Source of the DNA: Ectobius pallidus
Lineage: Eukaryota > Arthropoda > Insecta > Blattodea > Ectobiidae
Assembly: GCA_964059195.1 (NCBI GenBank)
Contig: CAXKWD010000006.1
Location: 11,586,530 to 11,650,529, forward strand
Direction: 5' to 3'
DNA length: 64,000 nucleotides
Below, piece after piece: positions 10,546 to 21,333 of this stretch (its first letter is position 1; each line of letters begins with the position of its first letter). Both the position numbers and the translations under genes were made by a program. A model generated the notes under the pieces. It saw only the letters and a program-made list of their open reading frames with translations, was not told the origin of the DNA and ran no database searches.

Positions 10546-10589
10546 TATACTGAGTCCACAGAGGCCACCTCCAATGGGAGACAGTTTTG

Positions 10590-10705
10590 ACAAAAAATGT
10601 ATACTATACATCTAATTCCTATCCTATATAATTTACCTAATGGTATTAAGTGAATAACAGTATCAAAAGCTTTGCGTAATTCCAAGAAGACTCCTAAACA
10701 ATTAT
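10590..10705 (-). pseudogene. Reverse transcriptase scrap (motif A region)
   Basis: The minus-strand frame reads FLELRKAFDTV followed by LLGKLYR-like residues (here LIPLGKLYRIGIR), the motif A neighbourhood of Jockey/CR1-type LINE reverse transcriptases with the usual Asp changed to Glu. Only ~40 residues are recognisable before the frame runs into the neighbouring LINE tail and the TA microsatellite. Confidence 0.45.
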
Positions 10706-11060
10706 TAAGTTCCAGAATGGTACTTTCAGAGATAGTGTGGTGGATGGGGAAATGTCTGTCCGTCTATCTGTCTGTGTGTCTGTAGGCGCGATAACTCAAG
10801 CACGCTTTATCGGATTTTCATGAAACTTGGTGTACACATTTATAACGTCCGTTGGTAGAAACCTATTGATATTGAAACAAATCGGTTGACAGGTACCGGA
10901 ATGTACCCAATTTAGTGCCTATTTTATGATATTAGAAAGAACTTATCAAATGCAAATTAGTTCTCATGATAATGTATTGTGTTACAGTGTTCGTATACGG
11001 CTTTGGAAGTTGCAATACAGTTAGCTTTGTCAAGTAACACTACTACATATTCCTTCTCTA
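10706..11060 (+). repeat. AAGTGCCAG modular repeat, copy D (one module)
   Basis: Head TTAAGTTCCAGAATGGTACTT, a TGTCTGTCCGTC stretch, a single module (about 10787-10925) and part of the unique tail to about 11045. The shortest complete arrangement of this family in the window. Confidence 0.65.
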
Positions 11061-11075
11061 TACTCGCGGCTCCGA

Positions 11076-11611
11076 ATAATATTTTGAATAGGTGGAAAAT
11101 TTTCTTAATCAATTATTAAATGTATAGTACATGGAGTTGTCCAAAGTGTAGAAAGTGAAATATACACAACAGAGCCGTTGGTTGCTGAACCGACTCTTAT
11201 CAGAAGTAGAAACAGCTATAGGTAAACTAAAATCACAAAAGTCTCCAGGGGTTGACCAAATTCCAGCAGAATTAATTAAAGCAGGTAGTGATAGATTAAA
11301 CTCAGAGATCCATAAACTCATTCTTATGATTTGGAGAAAGGAAGAATTCCTAAGGAATGAAAAGAATCTATTACTATACCGATCCACAAAAGGGAGATAG
11401 GGCCAAATGTAACAACTATCAAGTAATTTCTCTCTTATCAAAATCATACAAAATGTTGTCTAATATACTTCTGTCAAGATTAACCCCATATGCGAAAGAA
11501 ATCATTGGCGATCACCATTGTGGATCAATCATTGATCAAATATTTTGTATTCGCCAAATCTTGGAGAAAAAGTGGAAATATAATAAATCTGTTCACCGGC
11601 TACACGTAAAA
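11076..11611 (+). pseudogene. RTE-like LINE, reverse transcriptase N-terminal half (first part of a split copy)
   Basis: Two overlapping frames (11155-11400 and 11357-11749) carry consecutive parts of a reverse transcriptase: AIGKLKSQKSPGVDQIPAEL (the KSPG.D.IP motif), KLILMIWRKEE, then NNYQVISLLSKSYKMLSNIL, LLSRLTPYAKEIIGDHHCG and FCIRQILEKKWKYN. Earlier residues (about 11080-11150) are recognisable in broken frames. A one-base frameshift sits near 11360-11400. The copy stops abruptly at about 11611, just before the motif A aspartate, and the matching continuation begins at about 15924. No endonuclease domain is present, so the copy is 5'-truncated. Confidence 0.75.
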
Positions 11612-11618
11612 AAAAAAG

Positions 11619-11621
<3 letters not shown>

Positions 11622-11698
<77 letters not shown>
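11622..11698. repeat. (ATA)n microsatellite
   Basis: About 25 trinucleotide units. It sits at the left boundary of the 4.3-kb insertion and may be the 3' tail of the minus-strand LINE that inserted there. Confidence 0.9.
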
Positions 11699-11699
11699 T

Positions 11700-12010
11700 T
11701 TATTTATCTGTCATTAAACTTATACAAAGTAATAGACATATCAGTGTAAAAATTCTAAAACTATCCAGATTTGTCTCATCAAACTTCTGTATAGTGTAAA
11801 ATGCCTTGCTTTTTAGCCATTGCTTAATTACTGTTTTAAATCTTTTAGAATTAACATTTCTAGCATTTAGTGGGAGTATATTAAAAAGTTTAATTCCAAC
11901 ATGCTTAAAACTGAGACGGAGGTAAATTTCTCCGTCTCCTAAAATCCTTCCTCTTTGGATGTGCAGCTCACTTGTCTCGTTATGTGCTGCCATCTGCTCT
12001 AAGCTTGGGG
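11700..12010 (-). pseudogene. LINE C-terminal fragment (minus strand)
   Basis: The 97-codon minus-strand frame includes HVGIKLFNILPLNARNV, then FKTVIKQWLKSKAFYTIQKF, a pattern typical of the last ~60 residues of CR1/Jockey-type LINE ORF2 proteins. It lies next to the (ATA)n tract, which would then be the 3' tail. I take it to be the 3' end of the same minus-strand LINE whose ORF1 and endonuclease lie at 14150-15855, with the middle lost or replaced by the tandem array. That link is inference. Confidence 0.4.
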
Positions 12011-12601
12011 GTGAGCTGGTGGGTGTTCCGCCATTGTTTTAGTACCTAACGAGTTCTTGTTGTGTGTGGAGCTGTTTACCTGGATCTCCGGCTGACTAAT
12101 TATGAGTACCGATCTGTCCGTTTTGCCTTGGTTAAAATGTTTCTAATTATCACTGTTAATACTCCACCATGCTAGGAACTATTTCAATTAAATTACTAAA
12201 CGTGAAACCTGGAATTATTCCATTTCTATAGTTGTTATGAAATGCGTTTGCCTTGAAAATTTTTGATGTATTTGCTAAGGCATTCTACCTTTTGAAAAGT
12301 GTTTTGTCTGTAAGCGAGCCATGCAAACAGTACGATGTATTTCGGCATCCATTTTGTGCTCGTGACCTAAGTGACGTCATTCCCTTGCCATTTGATTAAT
12401 TTAGATGTTATATATATATTTGACTTCTACGGTTTCAAATTATTTCATCGTGTAAAGCTCTTTATGCTGGCCAATAGCACGAAGTGTGTTTCTACTATCC
12501 ATAATGTTGGTAGTTTCTGCATATTCTCCATGTTAGCTGGGCATTGTAAGTTTTCTCCAAGTTGCTGTTATTTTGGGATGACCTTGCTAAGCTCATGAAA
12601 A

Positions 12602-13530
12602 TTCCCCCCATTGTAAGTTCATGAATTGCCTACTTAAAATAACCTTGAGATTTTCTTGTAAAACATTTTTCATATGAATGAAAGTTTTGATTGGGCTAAT
12701 TTTTTATACAACTGCCCATTATTAATTGCAGTTTGATAGGGCTACTTAAAATAGCTGTGATATTTTCTTGTAAAGCATTTTTCATATGAATGAAAGTTTT
12801 GATGGGGCACTGCTAATTTTCTTATACAACTGCCCATTATAAGTTGCAGTATGATAGGCCTACTTAAAATAGCTTTGATATTTTCTGGTAAAGCATTTTC
12901 ATATAACTGAAAGTTTCTTGGGGCGTCTCTAATTCCTTATACAACTGCCTATTGTAAATTACAGTTTGAATTAGCTGCTTAAAATAGCTTTGAGATTTTC
13001 TTGTAAAGTATTTTTCATATGAATGAAAGTTTTCTTGGGGCATTTCTAATTTTCTTATACAACTGCCCATTATAAATTGCAGTTTGATAGGCCTACTTAA
13101 ACTAGCTGTGATATTTTCTTGTAAAGCATTTTTCATATGAATGAAAGTTTTGATGGGGCATTTCTAATTTTCTTATACAACTGCCCATTATTAATTGCAG
13201 TTTGTTAGGCCTACTTAAAATAGCTTTGATATTTTCTGGTAAAGCATTTTTCATATGACTGAAAGTTTTCTTGAGGCATTTCTAATTTTCTTATACAACT
13301 GCCCATTATAAATTGGAGTTGGAAGGGCCTACTTAAAATAGCTGTGATATTTTCTTGTAAAGCATTTTTCATATAAACGAAAGTTTTGATGGGGCATTTC
13401 TAATTTCCTTATACAACTGCCCATTATAAATTACAGTTTGAATTGGGTGCTTAACATAGCTTTGATATTTTTTGTAAAGCATTTTTCATATGAATGAAAA
13501 TTTTGATGAGGCATGATGTTCTGGTCTTGT
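12602..13530. repeat. Tandem array, ~117-bp unit, about eight copies
   Basis: The landmark GATATTTTCTTGTAAAGC recurs near 12647, 12758, 12877, 12992, 13110, 13228, 13345 and 13463, giving a period of 111-119 bp. Each unit also holds CATATGAATGAAAGTTTT, ATACAACTGCCCATTAT and CTACTTAAAATAGC. Units differ by scattered substitutions; some carry TTGATGGGG and others TTCTTGGGG at the same place. It is not protein coding and is not a CRISPR array (no spacer/repeat alternation). Confidence 0.9.
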
Positions 13531-14150
13531 AGATAGCGACGGTGTATATAATTCTGGTCCTGCTTTTGCTTAGTTATATGAATGCAGGCTTGTGCTCTTC
13601 GGTACCTGGTATTTGAAATTATTCTTAAATAATTTATTTCCCTGTATTCATTGGTTACTTGCGAATTTACTTGAGGATTATTCCCTGCTACTAAAGTATA
13701 CTGTTTCTTTTGGAGTGACTTTTTCTGAGGTATACCCCGCTTGTAGACGGTTGTGGGCATTCCCTCCCAATTTTCTATAGAAGTGTCCCAGTTTGGTATT
13801 GTACCATTTCTAGTCAATAATATTTACATTGTTTGTTTTATGTTGAGTTCACTGGTTTTATACTTAACTCAAACATTGCTAGCTTATTCTGAGATCTAAT
13901 ATAAGAATTCTATATGGGGTGTATTGTACCTTTTTATATTGTTATTGAATTTGTCGTTGCATAAAGTTGTCCCTCAAGTTTTATATATTGAAAGTTTCTG
14001 GGATTAAATTGTTAAATTTCTCTATATTCAATTTGCTGGTGGTGTTCATATTATTCACCTACCTCCTCCTCGCGTGCTTGATATTGTTGACATTAGCTGG
14101 TATCGATCTCCTCTGGCGTTTCCAGTCTCCTTCCTATTTTCTCCTCCTAT
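13531..14150. other. Intergenic between tandem array and LINE fragment
   Basis: No recognisable coding content; short frames here are not conserved with anything I know. Confidence 0.35.
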
Positions 14151-15007
14151 TTGCAGTGCTTATCAATGACATATTCTGTTAAAATATCTATAAAACATTT
14201 AAATAAACGTTCTGCTGAAACAGAATGATCATAAACCCAAAGGTTCCAATCTAAATTAGCTAAATTATTTCTTAAATCACGTATGTTATTTTCATTCATC
14301 TTTCTAGTAACTGTAGTCATTGGAGTAACAGAAATTTTAGATCTTAGTATTAATTTTAATTGTAGACCTTTATGGTCTGATAAATGAGGTTCTAAGACAT
14401 CTATACTTAAAATATTAGCTGTTGAGTTTGTTAAAATATTATCCAGGCATGCATCTAAATCTAAGGATTTTCATTAAGACAATAAAAATTGTAAGATCTC
14501 AATATATTAAGAAATGTCATTGTTTTAAAATCGGTACACCTTGGGTCAATATTAAAATCACCAAATATAAAGATAGTTGAGAACTGAAGCATTGATACAA
14601 AATTCATAAAAGTCTTCCATCTTATTCGTAAACATTTCAAAATCCGAACCGGGCACTCTGTATAAACATATAACAATTACTTGAATTGTAAGAAACTTAA
14701 TCGCTGAAAGTTCAATGTTCTTTTCATCACAAAATCTTCTTACATCTAGTACTTTGTACTGTAGTCCTAAATCTTGCTTAACATAAATTGCTGCACCACC
14801 ATAACCCTTAGTTCTACAATAACTGCTTGCTAGATCATATCCTTCTGGAACATAAAAATGCTTTTCAGCATCGCAGAGCCAATGTTCATTTACACAGAAT
14901 ATATCACAATTAATGTTTTCAAGATAATGTGATAATTCATAGAGCTTTTTTCTAATTGACTGAATGTTTAAAAATAAAAATGTAAATAAACATTCAGTAG
15001 TGTACAA
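14150..15007 (-). pseudogene. LINE ORF2 endonuclease fragment (minus strand, frameshifted)
   Basis: An apurinic-type endonuclease domain is spread over three frames: LNIQSIRKKLYELSHYLE, CDIFCVNEHWL (the catalytic E region) and GYGGAAIYVKQDL in the first; IFIFGDFNIDPR in the second; and DVLEPHLSDHKGLQLKL (SDH motif) in the third. Frame changes are near 14600 and 14465. The reverse transcriptase that should follow is missing after about 14150. The gene lies directly downstream of ORF1 (15035-15855) with a ~27-bp gap, the normal layout of a two-ORF Jockey/CR1-type LINE. Confidence 0.75.
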
Positions 15008-15034
15008 AAGTGAATGATTTCCGTCTAAATTTAG

Positions 15035-15855
15035 TCACACTGTATCAGGTTCAGTGAGAATTTGTTCAGGTCTCAATCGACCGAAAAATTCTGATACCAT
15101 GCACTCTATTGGCCACATGTCTTCTTTTAAGAAATCATTAAAAAACTGTTCCTCCATTTCAATATGAAATGAGGCATAAGACTGATGTTTTGTTTTCAAT
15201 TTAGACACCTTAATAGCTTTGATATTCATGTTCTTAATATGAGAACAGATGTCAGACGAAGTCACATTAGGTTCCAATCGTGTTAAAAATATGGCTCTCG
15301 AGCGATCAGAGTTTGACACAGCTTTCAATTTTGTATTTGTACATTGACCAAAGATTAATTTTTTATCACTCTTAGCAATATCACTATAAGTCACTTTTCC
15401 ACCCACACCACGAACGGAGCTAGACAATTGTTCATTCTCTTTCCTAATACCACGTTAGGCTGCGTAATTGCCTTTTCCTCAACCAGAACTTGACTATCAT
15501 TTCCATGTTTTCCACTTTTAGTAGGTCCATACATGCTTTGTTTAGGTAACAGCAGATCTATAATTAGTTCTTGGTCTTTCAACCGATTTTCCATCTGATG
15601 GTTAAGCTTGTTTACCAATTCCACTTCACGTTGTAATGAAGACATGGACTGATGTGTCATAATACAGTTACTTTCAGAGTCTTTTGTCCCAGTCGTGGAT
15701 AAACAAAATATCTCACTAAAATAATTATTCACTATAGTACTCACATCTGTAGTAATGTTTCTTGTTACCAAAATTTCCACTATAGTCTTCTTGCTCAACT
15801 TGTTCAATTCATTCGTTAAGATCTCACTTGCTGTCTGTCCGTCCCCATGCGACAT
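15035..15855 (-). pseudogene. LINE ORF1 (nucleic-acid-binding protein, frameshifted)
   Basis: Two overlapping minus-strand frames (154 and 130 codons) form one ORF1. The first starts MSHGDGQTASEILTNELNKL at 15855 and contains a leucine/glutamate-rich stretch (SLQREVELVNKLNHQMENRL) likely to form a coiled coil. The second contains SRAIFLTRLEPNVTSSDI followed by IKAIKVSKLKTKHQSYASF, resembling the RRM-like or PRE_C2HC-type domains of insect LINE ORF1 proteins. A frameshift lies within 15391-15427. The ORF ends 27 bp before the ORF2 start. Confidence 0.6.
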
Positions 15856-15923
15856 CTTGGATGAGGTTATACACGACGGAGCGTACAGAGTATACGTCTA
15901 TCCACCACAACTGTCTGTAACTG

Positions 15924-16980
15924 TCGGTTAGGCGAGACAAATTGTACAATATCCTCATTGAGTTTGGTTATCATAGAAATTAGGCTGATCAAAAGTGTCT
16001 AAATGAAACCTATAGCAGAGTCAAGGTAGGGAAACTTATATCAGATAAGACTTGCCATTAAAAGCGGCTTGAAGCGAGGAGATGCACTATTGCCTTTACT
16101 TTTTAATTTCGCTTTGGAATATGCCATTAGGAAAGTTCAGGAAAACAAGAAAGGCCTAGAATTAAATGGCAATCACCCGATTTTAGCTTATGCAGATGAC
16201 GTTTTCTTGTTGGTCGATGACATAAACACAATCGAGAGAAATGCAGAAAGTATTTTCGATGCCTGCAGGAATGTTAGATTGGAAATTAATACAGAAAAGA
16301 ACTAAGTATATGGTCATGAAACATAAAAATAATGCTCTACAAAATATTAGAAAAGCCGGTAAATCGTTCGAACAAATGGAAAAATTCAAATATCTGGAAG
16401 TAGTAATTACAGATAGGCCTATAAGTAATATTAAGGTTGAAGTGAAGTGTCGACTGAAATCAAGAAATACTTGTTTTTACGGAGTTCAGAAACTCTTATC
16501 CTCTCGACTTCTGTCCAGAAATCCAGAAATAAAAATTTATAACATAAGGACATAATCTGAGCGTGTTCGAAAATGAAATTATTTGGACGTAAGAGAGATG
16601 AAAATGGGGAGTGAAGAAAACTGCATAACGACGAGCTTCGTCACCGGATATAGTGAGGGTACTTAAATCACGGAGAATGAAATGGGCTGGATATGTTGCA
16701 TGCATGGGGGAGAAAAGACATAGGCTATCTAAAAAATATTGACTGGGAGACCCGAAGGGAAAAGAGAACTTGGAAGACCTAGATGTAGGTGGGAGGACAA
16801 TATTAGGATAGATTTATGGGAAATGGGATTTGTGGGGGATGATTGGATGGAGTTAGCACAAAATAGGGTTGAATGGCAGGCTCAGGTAAACATGGCAATG
16901 AACCTCCTGGTTCCATAAAATAGATCATATTCCTTTAGCTTGCTTAGGAATTGTCTATTTCCATTGAGGAAGTAAGTAAT
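15924..16980 (+). pseudogene. RTE-like LINE, second part of the split copy (RT palm to 3' end)
   Basis: Begins SVRRDKLYNILIEFG, which follows directly on the residues lost at 11611. The reverse transcriptase continues with KRGDALLPLLFNFALEYAI, then ILAYADDVFLLVDDI (the YADD catalytic pair intact) and FKYLEVVITDR. A frame change sits near 16300, and the C-terminal part (RPEGKR-type repeat, GRPR.RW.D, ALNRVEWQAQ-like) continues in broken frames to a stop at 16916-16918. The 3' UTR contains ATTCCTTTAGCTTGCTTAGG and ends in AAGT repeats near 16980. Frame breaks at 15980-16060 and after 16555 make it non-functional. Confidence 0.75.
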
Positions 16981-17278
16981 ACATTAAGGATTTTTGCTAT
17001 TTAGTTTCTTTTAATTTTATTAGTATTTAGCATTTTAAGTAAATATTATTTTTTAGAAAACAAGTTCGTGTTTTGCTCCAATCTTCGTTTCTTTTTCCTG
17101 ATTTTCGAAAAAAAAACACATCTGGTAACTTATTAAAGATGTTACACGCATGGGGAAGGAAAGACATATCTCCAAAATATTGATTGAAAGACCGGAAGGG
17201 AAAAGACCATGTGGAAGACCTAGACGCAGGTGGGAGGAAATATTAGGATAGATTTAAGAGAAGTAGAATTTGAAAGGG

Positions 17279-17466
17279 TCCACCGTCTGTGGCGTAGGGG
17301 ATTGCGTTCGCTCCTCTAACGCAGCGGGCTCGGGTTCGATTCCTGGTCGGGACAAGTTACCTAGGTGGGATTTTTCTAGGATTTTCCTCACCTGTGAGAA
17401 AAATGTCGGTTAACTTCAGGTCCTTGTGGTCCCCAGATATCATCTGGCCGTCATTATCATCTTCAT

Positions 17467-17501
<35 letters not shown>

Positions 17502-17737
17502 GTGTGTCTCGTCCTATGTGTTCGTGTTGTCTTGGAGGTGGCCCCGGCATTGGGCTGATCACTCATCCGGAAAGACCCTCCATGTCCTTGTCTGGTCAAA
17601 AAAGGATGTATGTGATCCAAAGATAATCCTTCTCCCGACAGGTCGCGGCCCTGTAAGGCCCGGGCGGCTTGAGTCGCTTAAATCCTACAAAGGAGAGGTA
17701 AAACTAAGATAAAGAAAGAGAAGAAAGAGAGAGAAGA
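17279..17737 (+). mobile_element. SINE family 2 (tRNA-derived)
   Basis: Head has an A-box-like GTGGCGTAGGGGATTGCG and a B box GGTTCGATTCC at 17333-17343. The body contains a (GT)n tract at 17472-17497 and ends with AAACTAAGATAAAGAAAGAG followed by GA-rich sequence. The insert lies in a LINE and duplicated about 13 bp of it. A reverse-complement copy is at 18880-19290, 1.1 kb away. Confidence 0.8.
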
Positions 17738-17829
17738 GTATTTGAGAGGGATGGTTGGATGGAGTTAGCACAGAACAGGGTTGAATGGCGGGCTCAGATA
17801 AGCGCGGCAATGAACCTCCGGGTTCCATA

Positions 17830-18312
17830 TAGTATATTGCGATACTAGTTCCGTAAGCGGTGCATACGGATCAAGGAAAGAGTTTTTTTTTTAATTTCCG
17901 AGATCCGTTATGCGCTTACGGAACGAGTATTGCATGCTATTTTTTGCACGATGATTATTTATATCAATTTAATTATGTTAATTGAGATATTAGGTGAAAA
18001 TATTATGTATATACATTATTGGAAATAGATGTTATATTTTAGAAAGTGATTCGTATGTGTTGGTTGTTATGGGGACGGAATATTTGTCCTGTTAAAGCCG
18101 CCACAAACTTGGGGGGGGGGGCCTTGGTTCCGGCTTTCGATAAAGGCTTGTATATTATAATGGTTTTACTTACGGCACGTGTGCTTTTTGTAATTTTTAC
18201 AGCACTGAGATTTATTTTGTTTTCATAGCATCCAGATTCCGTGTGGGAATGTCAAGTTACGATCCACGGCAACAATATTCGTAAGTACCACTAATTAGTT
18301 ACGTTGTGCAAA
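17830..18312. mobile_element. Unclassified insert with palindromic end
   Basis: It interrupts the LINE 3' UTR. Its left end is a palindrome: TACTAGTTCCGTAAGCG near 17843-17859 pairs with CGCTTACGGAACGAGTA near 17913-17929. Its middle contains TTTTTTGCACGATG (17940-17953), which pairs imperfectly with ACGTTGTGCAAAAAA at the right end (18302-18316). A G-run lies at 18111-18120. No coding region. I cannot assign a superfamily. Confidence 0.45.
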
Positions 18313-18370
18313 AAATAGATAATATTCCTTTAGCTTGCTGAGGAATTGTCTATTGCCATTGAGTTAGTAA

Positions 18371-18879
18371 GTAACTTATGAAAGAGGTGTTAGAGACATA
18401 GAGATACCATTTCCGTACACTGTTGCAGATAGCGTGCACATCCTGTTCAATTAAGCACGCTCATTTAACTGGACGGCACAGTTTACGGTCGTCTACCGGC
18501 ACGCCAGGCTATCACAGTGCAAATGTGTAAGCTTTCGTATTATTGCTTCAATTAGTCACGGACTCGCACGACGTCTTGTGCTACCTATTTGCTCTAATTA
18601 ATGGACTGGCCTTGAATTCAACAGATGTGAACAGCATATTTCACACTGAATCTCAAAGTTGAGCCAATCTGCTTTCATAGGAATTTTAGGGTAATTTCTT
18701 TAATGATTAATACTATTCGTATTAGCGATTCAACCCTGCATAGACACGATTAGGCTTCGGATGTTTATGACCTAAAAGCGTGGAAAATATGCCCTTAAAA
18801 ATGACGAAATATGACGCAAAAATCCTAAATATGACCTCATTAAATAACGTATTTTCAAAAAATTAATTTTCTTTTCTTT
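18371..18879. other. Intergenic, no gene recognised
   Basis: Moderate GC around 18470-18560, then AT-rich. The segment at 18770-18850 has repeated AAATATGACC-like words reminiscent of hAT termini, but no boundaries can be drawn. Confidence 0.35.
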
Positions 18880-19290
18880 CTTTATCTTAGTTTTACCTCT
18901 CCCTTTTAGGATTTAAGCGACTCAAACCGCCCGGGCCTTACCGGGCCACGACCTGTCGGGAGAGGGATTATCTTTGGATCACATATATACTTTTTTGACT
19001 AGACACGGACATTGAGGGCCTCCCCGGATGAGTGATCAGCCCAATGCCGGGACCACCTCCGAGACAACACGAACACATAGGACGAGACACACCATTCACA
19101 CACACTCACCCCAAACAAGGCGAGGATGAGATGAAGATGATAATGACTGCCAGATGATATCTGGGGACCACAAGGGCCTAAAGTTACCTGACATTTGTCT
19201 CGCCTAGGTAACTTGTCCCAACCAGGAATCGAACCTGGGCCCGCTGCGTGAGAGGAGCGAACGCATCCTCTGAGCTACAGCGGTGAACTC
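18880..19290 (-). mobile_element. SINE family 2, minus-strand copy
   Basis: Reverse complement of the SINE at 17279-17737, with the B box as GGAATCGAACC at 19225-19235 and the A/AAG-rich tail at 18880-18895. The (GT)n tract seen in the other copy is short and interrupted here, so that tract expanded in one copy only. Confidence 0.8.
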
Positions 19291-19319
19291 GCCTAGATAT
19301 TTAACCAAATCAAACTTTT

Positions 19320-19646
19320 TCAGCGATGCTTCACCCATAAAATGTCTATAGTCATAATAGGTTGCCCTTTTACTATAGGCCCTATATCATAATAGCAATT
19401 TTCTTGGTCAAAGTATATCTTATTTTCATTCGGATAATTTGTTAAGATCTTCTTGGAATAATGAACAGTCATGAAGTGATCGACATGCTTAGAATACTCT
19501 AACATCATCCGCACAGTCAGGCATTGACAATTATAAAAAGCAGTTCGTAATTTATTAATAAACATAAGAAACAAAAGTGGGCCGATATTTGAATTTTGAG
19601 GGACTCCGAAAGTTCTAATACATGTTTATTAAAATTATATATTATA
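19320..19646 (-). pseudogene. LINE reverse transcriptase fragment, second half (minus strand)
   Basis: The frame includes FGVPQNSNIGPLLFLMFINK, the GVPQGS..GP motif of LINE reverse transcriptases (Gly to Asn change), and an ADD-box relic further on. It is the downstream part of the fragment at 20590-20935 on the same strand; the Helitron at 19647-20518 lies between them. Confidence 0.6.
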
Positions 19647-20470
19647 CTAGCTTAAAAGGCCCGGCGTTGCCCGGGTTTTTTTATTCTGTAATTGGAAATT
19701 AACTTATGAAGGACTTTCAATTTTTAAATTATAGGTCCTTGTATAGGTATTTAGAATTTGAAATAGGAAGAACGATTTATCACACTCAAACTATTCCCTC
19801 AGAAAACGCTTGATATAGCTTTTTATGGCTCATAGAGGATGTAGAATTATGCATCCCATCGCTTGTACACAGCAAGCCTGGTAAGGGTTCAAATAAGAAG
19901 AAACATAAATTCCGGTAACATAAAATTGTATTGTCTTTGCGGAATATTTTATTTCTCATTCTCATGTTACCATAATACCGTTTTGGGGATGAAATTAAAC
20001 AGAAATGTCATATCACTTTCATACTTCTCTCCCCAAAAAACCTGCGATATAATAATATACATATTACCATACCTCATATTGTTTTCTCTATGTCCAGGCA
20101 GAGAAAGTTATGTGACTGCGTTATTTTCGTGAATTTCATTCTTTAATATTTATTTACAACATGAATTATATTGATAGCTTTTCTAATTTGTGAAAGTCAC
20201 ATTTCATTTATTTCCAAACCCATCTGAGAACACTGGCAACAATATGTTGCCATGTCAACTGTGATTTGAATCTGATAATTCTGTGTAAAAAGGGATTAAG
20301 TATTCTCAAAAACATTTGATTTTTGGCAGTAAAAATCAAAATTTGTCAAAATCTTTTCTTAGTGAGCACCTACATTATGAAACGAAGGTACTATCAAAAT
20401 TCCAAGTATCTACCTATTATAGTTTAGGCCCTACGTTGATTCTCTGTCATTAAGTCAGTCAGGACAAAGC

Positions 20471-20518
<48 letters not shown>
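19647..20518 (-). mobile_element. Non-autonomous Helitron, family A
   Basis: On the minus strand it starts TC plus a TA-rich stretch leading to AAAAGGCTTTGTCC, and ends with the hairpin CCCGGGCAACGCCGGG followed by CCTTTTAAGCTAG and then T. The same ends delimit the element at 30142-33349. The 5' end has expanded into a (TA)n tract next to a (GA)n tract, so the exact first base is ambiguous within 20518-20563. No ORF. It separates two halves of a minus-strand LINE reverse transcriptase. Confidence 0.8.

Positions 20519-20563
<45 letters not shown>
20476..20563. repeat. Compound (TA)n(GA)n microsatellite
   Basis: About 20 TA units followed directly by about 23 GA units, at the 5' end of the Helitron. 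Confidence 0.95.
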
Positions 20564-20568
<5 letters not shown>

Positions 20569-20589
20569 TTTCGATTCATTAAATTTAAT

Positions 20590-20935
20590 ATATTTTTAGA
20601 AGCGCTAATAAGGAACCAGTAATATCAAATGTAGTCAGTTTTTTTCAACTGTATCAAACGCTTTCTTAAAGTCAGTGTACTCAACAACAACTTGCTTGCC
20701 AGCATCCACTTGCTCTGTAACATAGTCAAAGAAAATAAGAAGGTTTAGACGCAGTGGATCTATCAAACATGCTGATCTACAGTAAGAATGTTCTTCACTG
20801 AAAACTAAATTTTGTTATATAAAAATGTTTCAAATTCTTTAGAAAAATACAGAGATAATAGATGTGGGTCTATAATTTTTAATTAACTTTTTATCTAACA
20901 TTGTCAAAATCTTCAAAACTAGTATTCAACTACAT
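20590..20935 (-). pseudogene. LINE reverse transcriptase fragment, first half (minus strand)
   Basis: Minus-strand translation gives LRLNLLIFFDYVTEQVDAGK, then VEYTDFKKAFDTVEKN, the motif A region with its catalytic Asp. Typical of Jockey/I-type reverse transcriptases. It ends at the microsatellite that marks the Helitron. Confidence 0.6.
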
Positions 20936-21333
20936 TATTTCCCACACTGTTGGAAGCACATACCATAATCACCATTTCAAAAGCAAACAAGAATCCTCAG
21001 TTTCCAGATAACAGACGTTCTACCAGTATTAGGTAAGGCATTTGAAAGAGCGATCTTACCGTACGTCGGATTGATGACCAGAATATTAATATGATACCAG
21101 ACCATCAGATGGCCATTACACCTGGATGTTTCACAACTCACCATCTCATGTGAATGGTTGAAACAATAACTACTGGGGTTTTACTCCTAGGATTTTCTTG
21201 GACATATCAAGGGCTTATCATTCCGTGTGGCATGTTGGACTAATATATAAGTTATTGCAATTATAACTCCCAGACATAATAATCAAGTTACTCGCTTCAA
21301 GTCACAAAGGAAGAGTATACCACGTAAAGGAAG

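Larger units (their letters stand above)
17133..18370 (+). pseudogene. RTE-like LINE 3' fragment broken by a SINE and by a palindromic insert
   Basis: Three pieces rebuild one LINE tail: 17133-17278 (GRPRRRW-type coding), 17737-17830 (DGWMELAQNRVEWRAQ-type coding up to ...NLRVP) and 18313-18370 (3' UTR with ATTCCTTTAGCTTGCTGAGG). The first gap holds SINE family 2, flanked by an imperfect 13-bp duplication (17266-17278 and 17738-17750). The second gap holds an unrelated 480-bp block. Confidence 0.7.

Noticed and set aside
10231..10685. Two overlapping minus-strand frames of 82 and 140 codons
   Set aside because: Most of their length is the translated TA microsatellite. Only the first ~40 residues of the longer one are a real reverse transcriptase scrap, listed separately.
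12602..13530. Regular repeats reminiscent of a CRISPR array
   Set aside because: Units are ~117-bp head-to-tail copies without unique spacers, in a eukaryotic genome.
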